Assembly: GCA_963762205.1 (NCBI GenBank) | Contig: CAVXJZ010000002.1 | Coordinates: forward strand, 744,001-808,000 | Direction of reading: 5' to 3' | Origin: VRUE01 sp963762205 | Lineage (GTDB): Bacteria > Actinomycetota > Thermoleophilia > Solirubrobacterales > 70-9 | Length of the DNA: 64,000 nucleotides | Shown here: positions 46,618 to 54,354 of the stretch, one piece after another | How positions within the stretch are numbered: position 1 is the first letter of the stretch | How the letters are laid out: each line of letters begins with the position of its first letter | Position numbers and translations under genes: made by a program | The notes under the pieces: generated by a model | Seen by the model: the letters and a program-made list of their open reading frames with translations, nothing else | Databases searched by the model: none | What the model was told of the DNA's origin: nothing

Positions 46618-47733
46618 CTACTGGAGCTTCTTCGCGCAGTTCTGTAGGTCGGCCGGGGTCGAGGCTTCCTGCACGCAGTCGAGGTATTCGCCCTGCGCCC
46701 CGCCACCGGTCGAGCCCAGGCCCGGCAGTTCGCTGCCGCCGGCGCCGCCGAACTGTTCCAGCAGGCCGCCGATGCCGGCGCCGCCCTGGGCCCCCTGGAG
46801 CAGTTCGATCGGGTTGATCCCGAGCTTCACGAACAGGTCGTTGAGTGGCTTGGCCCCGTCCGGAGCGGTGATCTCCTGGCCCTCGTTGACGCCGGTCAGC
46901 GAGAGGTCGGCGTCGACCGTCACCTTTTCGCCTGAGCCCTTCGGCTGCACGTCGAACTTGGCCGTCAGGCGACGGATGATCCCGTCGTCGCCGACGTAGA
47001 CGTCGGCGTGGGCGGACTTCAGCGCCTTTTCGATTTCACCCTGTGCCTCTTCGAGTTCGCCGAAGGGCAGCGGGCCGGCGGCCTTCAGCTGCGAGCTGCA
47101 GGCGGGCAGCTCGGTCAGCCCGGTGATCGCTTCCAGTGCCCCGGCGACGTTCAGGTCGCCGCTGACCTTGGTGGTCTCGGTTCCGCCGACGTCGGCCGAC
47201 CCTTCGTTGGTGAGGTTGTCGACGAAGTCGCCGACGTCGAACTTCCCCGCCGCTTCCTGCTGGCACTTCGTCGCGCCTTCGGTGCCGCTTTCGGCGCCGC
47301 TTTTGCGCTGCGCGTCTTCGATCGCCGACTGGACGAAGCTGAACGTGGTCGAGTCGACCTCGTAGTCGACGCCTTCGTAGGCGACGTAGGCCTTGTTGGG
47401 GAGGAGCACGATCCCACCGTCGAAGTCAACGTCGCTGCCGCCGACCGACCCGTTCGCTTCCGCCGTCATGTCGAGTTCCGGAAGCTGGTTCTTGCCGCGG
47501 CCCTGGAACGGCCCCGCGACGCTGACGTCGACGCTCCCGCTTTCGTCGCCCGTCACGTCTATCCCGATCGAGAGATCGACGTCGGCGTCTTCTATCCCTT
47601 CGAAGGTCGCGTCTTCGAGAACCGTCTGCGGGTTCTCTTCCGAGCTTCCGCCGTCGCTGCCGCCACAGGCGGCGACGAACGTGGCCAGCCCTGCGAGCGC
47701 GGCGAAGAGGAGAAGGATTCGAAGTCTGCTCAA
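46618..47733 (-). CDS. Lipoprotein, LppX/LprG-like lipid-carrier fold
   Basis: A 371-residue secreted lipoprotein. The lipobox is FVAAC with Cys23, after a short basic N-terminus and hydrophobic stretch. The mature part begins with a Gly/Ser linker, then TVLEDATFEGIEDADVDLSI, MTAEANGSVGG, GGIVLLPNKAYVAYEGVDYEV and VYVGDDGIIRRLTAKFDV, the long antiparallel-strand pattern of the mycobacterial LppX/LprA/LprG family, which holds lipids in a cavity. Two Cys near the end (DCVQEA and NCAKKL) may form a disulfide. The start is TTG with an AGGAGG site 15 bases upstream, and a TACTAT -10 box lies about 40 bases upstream. Downstream are two CaCA exchangers. Confidence 0.82.
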   Translation of the reverse strand: MSRLRILLLFAALAGLATFVAACGGSDGGSSEENPQTVLEDATFEGIEDADVDLSIGIDVTGDESGSVDVSVAGPFQGRGKNQLPELDMTAEANGSVGGSDVDFDGGIVLLPNKAYVAYEGVDYEVDSTTFSFVQSAIEDAQRKSGAESGTEGATKCQQEAAGKFDVGDFVDNLTNEGSADVGGTETTKVSGDLNVAGALEAITGLTELPACSSQLKAAGPLPFGELEEAQGEIEKALKSAHADVYVGDDGIIRRLTAKFDVQPKGSGEKVTVDADLSLTGVNEGQEITAPDGAKPLNDLFVKLGINPIELLQGAQGGAGIGGLLEQFGGAGGSELPGLGSTGGGAQGEYLDCVQEASTPADLQNCAKKLQ

Positions 47734-47781
47734 GGCGGGGGCCCTCCTGGGATCGGGAAAATGGGCGCTCGATAGTAAGGC

Positions 47782-48012
47782 CTAGCGCCGGCGGGCGTCG
47801 TCGATCGAGGGCTTGTCGTCGGTGGTCAGGTTGAGCGCCAGCGGGAAGAGGAAGGCGCCGAGAGCGATCAGGATCACACCGGCCGCGACGAGTGCGCGGG
47901 AGCTGCTCAGGTGGCCGAGGATGCCGATCGCGAAGCCGCAGAGCACCAGCGCGATGTAGGGGCCGATGCTGTGCGGCAGCACGGCGGCAAGGGGCGGAAG
48001 CAGGTCGAGCAC
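47782..48012 (-). CDS. Small two-helix membrane protein
   Basis: A 76-residue protein with two helices (IGPYIALVLCGFAIGILG and ALVAAGVILIALGAFLFPLA) and a polar tail. Start is the GTG at 48010-48012. The family is unknown. Its -10 box overlaps that of the divergent moxR gene 22 bases away. Confidence 0.72.
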   Translation of the reverse strand: MLDLLPPLAAVLPHSIGPYIALVLCGFAIGILGHLSSSRALVAAGVILIALGAFLFPLALNLTTDDKPSIDDARRR

Positions 48013-48019
48013 GGGGCCG

Positions 48020-48028
48020 GATTATCCT
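48020..48028. promoter_or_regulatory. Overlapping divergent -10 elements (moxR and small membrane gene)
   Basis: On + TATCCT (48023-48028) lies six bases before the moxR ATG; on - GATAAT (48026-48021) lies eight bases before the GTG of the membrane gene. The two boxes share four bases within a 22-base intergenic space. Confidence 0.5.
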
Positions 48029-48034
48029 TGCGGC

Positions 48035-48916
48035 ATGACGATGGAGTCAGTCGCCGAGACGAAGGAGGCCCTCGCGGGGGCCGGCTACCTGGCCGACGAG
48101 TCCGCGGCGCTGGTCTCGTTCTTGGCCCAGAGGCTGGGGAAGCCGGTGCTGGTCGAGGGCCCCGCCGGGGTCGGCAAGACCGAGCTCGCCAAGGCCCTCT
48201 CGCGGGCGACGGGGCGCGACCTGATCCGCCTCCAGTGCTACGAGGGACTGGACGAGGCCAAGGCCCTCTACGAGTGGAACTACCGCAAGCAGCTGCTCCG
48301 CATCCAGGTGGGTGGCGAGGAGGGCTGGGAGGACGTGCACGGCGACATCTTCAACGAGGAGTTCCTGCTCGAGCGGCCACTGATGCAGGCGATCTCGAGC
48401 CCCGAGCCGGTCGTCCTGCTGATCGACGAGATCGACAAGACCGACCAGGAGTTCGAGGCGATGCTGCTCGAGCTTCTCTCCGACTTCCAGATCACGATCC
48501 CCGAGCTCGGCCAGGTGACGGCGACGACGATGCCGATCGTCGTCCTCACCTCGAACAACTCGCGCGAGCTGACCGAGGCCCTGAAGCGCCGCTGCCTCTA
48601 CCTCTGGCTCGACTACCCCGAGCTCGAGCGCGAGATGGAGATCGTCCGCATGCACGCGCCCGAGCTCGCCGAGGCGCTGGCGCGGCGCCTGGTCGAGGTC
48701 GTGCGGATGGTGAGGTCGCTCGACCTCAAGAAGCCCCCCTCGATCGCGGAGTCGATCGACTGGGCCCGGACCCTGCTGCTGATGGGCTCCGAGGACATCG
48801 ACAAGGAGACCTTCAACCAGTCGATGTCGATCATCGTCAAGCACCGGACCGACATCGACCTGGTCGCGGAACGGGTCGGGGTGAAACTTGCCGACCCCCT
48901 ACGGCCCCAGGCCTGA
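48035..48916 (+). CDS. MoxR-family AAA+ ATPase
   Basis: A 293-residue chaperone-like ATPase. Walker A is EGPAGVGKTELAKAL, Walker B VVLLIDEIDKTDQEFEAML, sensor 1 VVLTSNNSRELTEALKRR with the arginine finger region, and the GLDEAKALYEWNYRKQLL segment is typical of the CbbQ/NorQ/CoxD type. MoxR proteins work with VWA-domain partners to insert metal cofactors or mature complexes. The next gene encodes such a partner with a 29-base overlap. The target complex is not in the window. Confidence 0.93.
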   Translation: MTMESVAETKEALAGAGYLADESAALVSFLAQRLGKPVLVEGPAGVGKTELAKALSRATGRDLIRLQCYEGLDEAKALYEWNYRKQLLRIQVGGEEGWEDVHGDIFNEEFLLERPLMQAISSPEPVVLLIDEIDKTDQEFEAMLLELLSDFQITIPELGQVTATTMPIVVLTSNNSRELTEALKRRCLYLWLDYPELEREMEIVRMHAPELAEALARRLVEVVRMVRSLDLKKPPSIAESIDWARTLLLMGSEDIDKETFNQSMSIIVKHRTDIDLVAERVGVKLADPLRPQA

Positions 48917-50291
48917 CCCCGGCCCACCCGGCCTCTCGGGGAAGCTGCTCGGCTTCTGCGAGGAGCTGCGCAGCGAGGGGATCGCGGTCGGCACCTCGGA
49001 GATCCTCGACGCCTTCGCCGCGCTCGAACAGGTGCCGTGGACCTCGCACGACGATTTCCGCGAGGCGCTGGCGACGACGATCGCCAAGTCGCAGGAGGAC
49101 CGGCGGCTCTTCGAGCTGCTCTTCGAGCGCTGGTTCTTCCGCTCCGCCGAGGCGGAGGCGATCGAGCGCGGCGTCGGTGAGGAGGGTGCCCGCCACGAGG
49201 GGGGAGAGCGCCTCGACATCGACGAGCTGCGCGAGCAGGTGCGCCAGGCGATCCTCGACGGCGACGAGGACGAGATGCGCGACCTGGCGCGGCTGGCGAT
49301 CGCCGCCTTCGGCCGTCAGGGCGAGGGCTCCGGCGTGATCGGCGTCGATGTGCAGCGGATCCGCCGCACCCTCGGCCTCTCGGCGGGCACACAGCAGCAG
49401 GCCGAGGAGGGCGGCGAGGAGCTGCCGCCGATCGACCGGGAGCAGCTCAACCGGTTCGAGCGACACCTGCGCCGTGAGCTGGAACGCGACCTGATCGAGC
49501 GGACCTCGACCCTGCCCCCGTCCCGCCCGCTCGCCGACCTCGACCGGGCGCTGCCGAGCAGCCCGACCCAGGATCTGGCGGCCGTGCACCGCGCCGTCTC
49601 GCAGATGAAGCGTCGCCTGGCGACCCTCGGGCACGAGCAGCGCGGCCGGCGAAAGGCGCAGAGCGTCGACGTGCGCCGCACCCTGCGCGCCTCGCTCGAG
49701 ACAGGAGGCGTGCCGCTGCGCCTGCGCTACCGCCCAAAGCGCCCGCGCCGGCCGGAGATCTACGTGCTCTGCGACGTCTCCACCTCGGTCACCTCGGCCA
49801 GCGTCTTCTTCCTCTCCGTCCTGCACGCACTGCACGACTCGTTCCGGAAACTGCGCAGCTTCGTCTTCATCGAGCGGATCTCGGAGGTGACCGAGGTCTT
49901 CGAGCACGAGCGCGACTTCCGCGTGATCGCCGAGCGGATCTCCTCCGAGGGAGGCGTCGCCGACGTCTCCGGCTACACCGACTACGGGCGGGTCTGGCTC
50001 GAGCTGCTCTCCGAGATCTCCGACGACCTCGACCCGCGCTCGACCGTGATCGTGCTCGGCGACGCCCGCACCAACGGCCGCGAGCCCCACGCCGAGGTCT
50101 TCGCCCAGGTGTCCGAGCGGGCCGGCCGCCTCTTCTGGCTCAACCCGGAGCCGAAGCTCTACTGGAACTACGGGGACTCGGTGATGGCCGCCTACGAGCC
50201 ACACTGCGACGGCGCCTTCGAGTGCTGGACCACCCGGCATTTGGAGAACTTCGTCAACGTTGTCGCCGGCGGCGCGCCCGCCGCCGACTGA
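48888..50291 (+). CDS. VWA-domain protein, CoxE family, partner of MoxR
   Basis: A 467-residue protein from the TTG at 48888, inside the moxR 3' end. The N-terminal helical half opens LLGFCEELRSEGIAVGTSEI, as in CoxE/YehP-type proteins, and contains a Glu/Asp-rich segment near 100-130. The C-terminal half is a VWA fold with a complete MIDAS: DVSTSVTS, GYTDYG and LGDARTNGR. MoxR-CoxE pairs mature metalloenzymes such as CO dehydrogenase; no such enzyme is encoded nearby. The pair converges on the Rrf2 gene. Confidence 0.9.
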   Translation: MPTPYGPRPDPGPPGLSGKLLGFCEELRSEGIAVGTSEILDAFAALEQVPWTSHDDFREALATTIAKSQEDRRLFELLFERWFFRSAEAEAIERGVGEEGARHEGGERLDIDELREQVRQAILDGDEDEMRDLARLAIAAFGRQGEGSGVIGVDVQRIRRTLGLSAGTQQQAEEGGEELPPIDREQLNRFERHLRRELERDLIERTSTLPPSRPLADLDRALPSSPTQDLAAVHRAVSQMKRRLATLGHEQRGRRKAQSVDVRRTLRASLETGGVPLRLRYRPKRPRRPEIYVLCDVSTSVTSASVFFLSVLHALHDSFRKLRSFVFIERISEVTEVFEHERDFRVIAERISSEGGVADVSGYTDYGRVWLELLSEISDDLDPRSTVIVLGDARTNGREPHAEVFAQVSERAGRLFWLNPEPKLYWNYGDSVMAAYEPHCDGAFECWTTRHLENFVNVVAGGAPAAD

Positions 50292-50311
50292 CTGTCGCTC
50301 GGCCGAAGCCG

Positions 50312-50767
50312 CTAACGCGTTGCCCAGGCGCCCGGCGCCTCGACCAGGTCCTTGACCGAGGCCGGCAGCTCGCCGGCGACGAGGTCGGCGAGGGTGACCT
50401 CCTCCAGCACACTGCGCACGCTGGCCCGCACGGCGATCCAGACCTCCTGCAGGTGCTCGGCGTTGCCGCGGTACCGGATCGCCTCCGGCGGCGAGGACTG
50501 GACGTGGGCGATCGGTCCCTCGACCGAGCGCACGACGTCGGCGATCGTCACGTCGTCGGCGGGCCGCGCGAGCCAGTAGCCGCCCTTGGCGCCGCGGCGG
50601 GCGCGGACGATGCCGGAGTGCTTGAGCTCGAGCAGGATGTGCTCGAGGAACTGCAGGGGTATGTCCTGCGCCTCGGCGAGCCTGTCGCCCTTGACCGGGC
50701 CTTTGCCGGCGGCGGCCAGCTCGGCCGCGGCCCGCACGGCGTAGTCGGCCTTTGCGGAGACGCGCAT
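50312..50767 (-). CDS. Rrf2-family regulator without cysteines
   Basis: A 151-residue winged-helix regulator: MRVSAKADYAVRAAAELAAA at the start, the recognition segment QDIPLQFLEHILLELKHSGI, then the wing ARRGAKGGYWLARP. The Cys triad used by IscR/NsrR to hold an Fe-S cluster is absent; the protein has no Cys at all. It is therefore more like CymR, which senses sulfur through a partner. It starts 17 bases after the TauE/SafE gene, so it probably regulates that operon and perhaps others. Confidence 0.9.
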   Translation of the reverse strand: MRVSAKADYAVRAAAELAAAGKGPVKGDRLAEAQDIPLQFLEHILLELKHSGIVRARRGAKGGYWLARPADDVTIADVVRSVEGPIAHVQSSPPEAIRYRGNAEHLQEVWIAVRASVRSVLEEVTLADLVAGELPASVKDLVEAPGAWATR

Positions 50768-50784
50768 GGCGGCTAGTTAACCAG

Positions 50785-51732
50785 TCACCCGATCGTCTCG
50801 GGCTCGAGGTCGTCGGAGCGGTCGTGCGCCGCCGCCTCCCGCTCGATCGCTTCCCTGGCCACGCGCCGCTCGTTCCACCAGCGCGGGAACCAGATCAGCA
50901 GCCCGAGGCCGATCCCGGCGACTGCCGCCGCGATCGGCCAGATCGCCGGGTCGCCCTTCTGCACGGTGATGATCCCCGAGGCGACCAGGACGACCCCGAG
51001 GGCCGTGCGCAGGAAGCCGGTCGGGGCCCGCGCCGCGAAATGGGAGCCGACGATCACGCCCGGCACGGAGCCGAGCAGGATGTTGCCGGCGAGCACGAAG
51101 TCGACGTTGCCGCCGACCCAGTGCGCGAGGCCGGCGGCCCAGAGCAGGATCGCGGCATGGAAGACGTCGGTGCCGACCACCTTCCTCGGCGTCAGCCGGT
51201 AGACGGCGATCAGCAGAATCGCGATCACGGTCCCGGAGCCGGCCGAGGTGATGCCGATCACGAAGCCGGTGGTGGCGCCGATCGCCACCGCGGCGATCTT
51301 GTGGCGGCGCTTGAGCTCGAAGTCGTCGCGCTCTTCGATCAGGTTGCTCAGGATCAGCGCCCTCGCCAGGGTGATGATCCCGACCATCAGCAGCGTGCCG
51401 CCGAGCAGCGCGTAGACGACTTCGTCGAGCTTGTCTTCGCCGATCCGGCTCTGCAGGACCGAGATCGCCCAGACGCCCGCGATCGAGGCCGGCACGCTGC
51501 CGGCCGCCATCCACAGCGCCAAACCCATGTTCACGGTGCGCATCTTCAGGTGCCGCCAGCCGCCGACGGTCTTGGTCACGGCCGCGTAGAAGATGTCCGT
51601 GCCGATCGCGGTCACCGGCTTGACCCCGAAGATCAGGATCAGGAGTGGCGTCATCAGGGTGCCCCCGCCCATGCCGGTCATGCCGACCATTGCTCCGATT
51701 CCGAAGCCGAAGATGACGATCGCGGGATCCAT
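50785..51732 (-). CDS. TauE/SafE-family sulfite/organosulfonate exporter
   Basis: A 315-residue membrane protein with about eight helices. The family repeats are GFGIGAMVGMTGMGGGTLMTP at the N-terminus and GFVIGITSAGSGTVIAILL in the second half, each followed by the conserved VGTD-type turn (AIGTDIFYAA and VVGTDVFHAAILL). The family exports sulfite, sulfoacetate or related anions. With the downstream Rrf2 gene it suggests sulfur homeostasis. It is divergent from the ABC transporter operon; a 60-base gap holds both promoters. Confidence 0.9.
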   Translation of the reverse strand: MDPAIVIFGFGIGAMVGMTGMGGGTLMTPLLILIFGVKPVTAIGTDIFYAAVTKTVGGWRHLKMRTVNMGLALWMAAGSVPASIAGVWAISVLQSRIGEDKLDEVVYALLGGTLLMVGIITLARALILSNLIEERDDFELKRRHKIAAVAIGATTGFVIGITSAGSGTVIAILLIAVYRLTPRKVVGTDVFHAAILLWAAGLAHWVGGNVDFVLAGNILLGSVPGVIVGSHFAARAPTGFLRTALGVVLVASGIITVQKGDPAIWPIAAAVAGIGLGLLIWFPRWWNERRVAREAIEREAAAHDRSDDLEPETIG

Positions 51733-51766
51733 TTCTAGTACCGGGGAGGGGCCTTATCGACTTTCT

Positions 51767-51781
51767 TGACCTCTTTGGTCA
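51767..51781. promoter_or_regulatory. Short inverted repeat between tauE and the ABC operon
   Basis: TGACC, five bases (TCTTT), GGTCA. It lies in the 60-base divergent gap, 10 bases before the GTG of the ATPase gene. It could be an Rrf2-type or other operator; the arms are only 5 bp. Confidence 0.25.
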
Positions 51782-51791
51782 GGAGTGCGAA

Positions 51792-52583
51792 GTGCGGCAG
51801 GATAGCAGGATGCGTGCTGCCGATAGGGGAATCTCGGTGCGCGGCCTTCAGCACTCTTACGGCGACCTGGAGACGATCTCCTGCCTCGACCTCGACGTTC
51901 CGGCGCACGGCGTCGTCGGCCTGGTCGGACCCTCGGGATGCGGCAAGTCGACCCTGCTCGAACTGGTCTGCGGGCTGCGCGAGCCGAGCGCCGGGGAGAT
52001 CGCGATCGGCGACGCAGCCGGTGGAGACCGCCTGCGGGACTGCGCCTTCATGCCCCAGCGCGACGTGCTCTTCCCCTGGCTGTCGGCGCTCGACAACGCC
52101 TCCCTGGCCCTGCGCAACCGCGGCCTCGGGCGCGCGGAGGCCCGGCGCCGGGCAGCCGAGCGGTTCGGCCGCTTCGGGCTCGGCGGCTTTGAGGCCGCGA
52201 GGCCGGCCCAGCTCTCGGGCGGGATGCGGCAGCGCGTCGCCTTCCTCCGCACCCTGCTCTCCGAGAAGCCGGTGCTCGCCCTCGACGAGCCCTTCGCCTC
52301 GCTCGACGCGATCACGCGGGCCGAGATGCAGCAGTGGCTGGCCGGCGCGCTGAGGGCCGACCCGCGCACGGTCGTCCTCGTCACCCACGACGTCGAGGAG
52401 GCGCTCTACCTCTCCGACAGGGTCGTCGTCCTCTCGGCGCGACCGGGGCGGGTCGTCGAGGAGCTGGCGGTCCCGACCGGCATCGCCCGCGCCGAGGACC
52501 GCGACGCGGCCGTCGTCGAGGCAGGCTTCGTCGCGGCCCGCGAGCGCGCCATGCGGGCCCTGCACGCCGGGAGCGGCCGGTGA
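51792..52583 (+). CDS. thiZ: ABC transporter ATPase, ThiZ/SsuB/TauB type
   Basis: A 263-residue importer ATPase. Walker A GPSGCGKSTLLELV, Q-loop FMPQRDVLFPWLSALDN, signature LSGGMRQRVAFLRTLL, Walker B VLALDEPFASLD and the H-loop VTHDVEEALYL are all present. The Q-loop DVLFPWLS is typical of nitrate/sulfonate/pyrimidine importers. Starts at the GTG at 51792 with AGGAG six bases upstream; an ATG at 51810 is an alternative. It is followed by the permease gene (GTGA overlap) and the ThiY-like binding protein, which is why I use the thiZ symbol, with moderate confidence. Confidence 0.85.
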   Translation: MRQDSRMRAADRGISVRGLQHSYGDLETISCLDLDVPAHGVVGLVGPSGCGKSTLLELVCGLREPSAGEIAIGDAAGGDRLRDCAFMPQRDVLFPWLSALDNASLALRNRGLGRAEARRRAAERFGRFGLGGFEAARPAQLSGGMRQRVAFLRTLLSEKPVLALDEPFASLDAITRAEMQQWLAGALRADPRTVVLVTHDVEEALYLSDRVVVLSARPGRVVEELAVPTGIARAEDRDAAVVEAGFVAARERAMRALHAGSGR

Positions 52584-53333
52584 GACGCCTGCTGGCGCCG
52601 ATCCTCCTCGCTCGCCGGCCTGATCGGCGTCTGGCAGCTGGCCGCGAGCAGCGGCGCCCTCGCCTCGCTGCTCTCCCTCGAAGACTTCCTCGTCCCCTCG
52701 CCCACGGAAATCGCCGCCGCGCTCTGGGAGAACCGCTCCCTGCTCGCCGAAAACGCCTGGGTCACCCTGGGCGAGATCCTGCTCGGCTTCGCCTGCGCGC
52801 TGCTCGCCGGCCTCGCCTTCGCCGTCGCCCTGCACCTCTCCGAGACCCTGCGGCTCGCCGCCTACCCGCTGGTGGTCGCCTCGCAGACGATCCCGATCGT
52901 CGTGGTCGCCCCGATCCTCGTCGTCTGGTTCGGGTACGGACTGGGGCCGAAGCTGGCGATCGTCGCGCTGATCTGCTTCTTCCCGATCACCGTCAACGCC
53001 CTCGACGGCCTGCGCTCGGTGGACCCGGAGGCGACCCGGATGATGCGCTCTCTCGACGCCTCCCGCTGGCAGACCTTCCGCCGCCTGGAAGCGCCGGCCG
53101 CGCTGCCGCAGACGTTCACCGGCGCCAAGATCGCCGTCGCGATAGCGCCGATCGGCGCCGTCTTCGGCGAGTGGGCCGGGTCCAGCTCCGGCCTCGGCCA
53201 CCTGATGCTCCAGGACAACGCCCAGCTGCAGACCGCGCGCCTCTTCGCGGCGGTCGTCGTGCTCTCCGCGATGGCGATCGCCCTCTTCGGCCTGATCGCA
53301 CTCGCGGAGCGCCGCGTCGTCACTTGGCGATAG
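52580..53333 (+). CDS. thiX: ABC transporter permease, ThiX type (one frameshift)
   Basis: A membrane permease of about 250 residues. The GTG overlaps the ATPase stop. After VRRLLAPIL the frame changes near 52605-52612; removing one base gives a first helix LLLAGLIGVWQLAASSG and exactly 251 codons. The remainder is in one frame, with FLVPSPTEIAAALWENR, WVTLGEILLGFACALLAG, the coupling (EAA) loop DPEATRMMRSLDASRWQTF and APAALPQTFTGAKIAVAIAP. The family imports sulfonates, nitrate or thiamine pyrimidine precursors. Lies between the ATPase and the ThiY-like lipoprotein gene. Confidence 0.82.
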
Positions 53334-53343
53334 AAAGGAGGGG

Positions 53344-54354
53344 ATGAGACGTCCGCGAACCCACATGCGCGTGCTCGCCGCGGCGGCGGCGCTCGGCCTG
53401 GCGGTCCTCCTCTGCGCCTGCGGCGAGAAGGGCGAGGACGTGACCGCGGCCCAGCGGACTCCGTTCGCCCTGACCCTCGACTTCTACCCGAACCCCGACC
53501 ACGCCGGGATCTACATGGCGGAGAAGCTCGGCTACTTCGCCGACGCCGGCCTCGACGTCTCGATCCAGACGCCCTCCGACCCGGCCGCGCCGACGAAGCA
53601 GGTCGCTGCCGGCCGCACCGACCTGGCGATCTCCTACGAGCCCGAGGTGCTGCTCGCACACGAACAGGGCCTCGACGTGCTCGCCGTCGGAGCGATCGTC
53701 GACCGGCCGCTGACCTCGATGATCTGGCTTGAGAAGTCCGGCATCGGGGGCGTCGCCGGCCTGCGGGGCAAGACGATCGCGACGGCGGGCATCCCATACC
53801 AGGACGCCTACCTGGAGACGATCCTCGCGCGGGCCAACCTCTCGCCCGACGACGTGAAGACGGTAAACGTCGGCTTCGGGCTGCTGCCGGCCCTCGTGGG
53901 CGGCAGCGCCCAGGCGATGCTGGGCGGCTTCAGCAACGTCGAGGGCGTCGACCTGAAGCTACGCGGCAAGGACCCGGTGGTGACGCCCGTCGACGAGCTC
54001 GGCGTGCCCACCTACGACGAGCTGGTCCTGCTCGCCAACCGCGAGCGACTGGAATCCGACCCCGAGCCCTACCGGCTCTTCCTCGCCGCCCTCGCCCGCG
54101 GCACCGCCGCTGCCGTCAAGAGCCCCGACGCGACCACGGACGCGCTGCTCGCCGCCAACCGCGACCTCGACCCGAAGCTGACCCGCGCCGAGGTCGACGC
54201 CACCCTGCCGCTACTCAGCCGCGACGGGCGGATGAACGACTCCGGGTGGGCCCGCTTCATCGCCTGGATGAACGCGAACGAGTTGATCTCGAGCGAACCG
54301 GCGCCCTCTCAGGTGCTCAGCAACGCCTACCTGCCCGGCAGGGTCTCCGAGTAA
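53344..54354 (+). CDS. thiY: ThiY-like pyrimidine-precursor binding lipoprotein
   Basis: A 336-residue binding lipoprotein. The lipobox VLLCAC points to Cys26 as the modified residue. The NMT1/THI5-like core begins TLDFYPNPDHAGIYMAEKLG, a ThiY hallmark (F-Y-P-N-P-D-H-A-G), then GLDVSIQTPSDPAAPTKQVA, RTDLAISYEPEVLLA and LRGKTIATAGIPYQDAYL. ThiXYZ imports formyl-aminopyrimidine, a salvage precursor of thiamine; the match is by motif, not experiment. The ATG follows AAAGGAGG. A TPP riboswitch was looked for upstream of the operon and not found. Confidence 0.85.
   Translation: MRRPRTHMRVLAAAAALGLAVLLCACGEKGEDVTAAQRTPFALTLDFYPNPDHAGIYMAEKLGYFADAGLDVSIQTPSDPAAPTKQVAAGRTDLAISYEPEVLLAHEQGLDVLAVGAIVDRPLTSMIWLEKSGIGGVAGLRGKTIATAGIPYQDAYLETILARANLSPDDVKTVNVGFGLLPALVGGSAQAMLGGFSNVEGVDLKLRGKDPVVTPVDELGVPTYDELVLLANRERLESDPEPYRLFLAALARGTAAAVKSPDATTDALLAANRDLDPKLTRAEVDATLPLLSRDGRMNDSGWARFIAWMNANELISSEPAPSQVLSNAYLPGRVSE

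Noticed and set aside
50312..50767. IscR or NsrR Fe-S regulator
   Set aside because: The protein has no cysteine residues.
51733..51791. TPP riboswitch upstream of the ThiXYZ-like operon
   Set aside because: The gap is only 60 bases and lacks the CUGAGA and related conserved elements.
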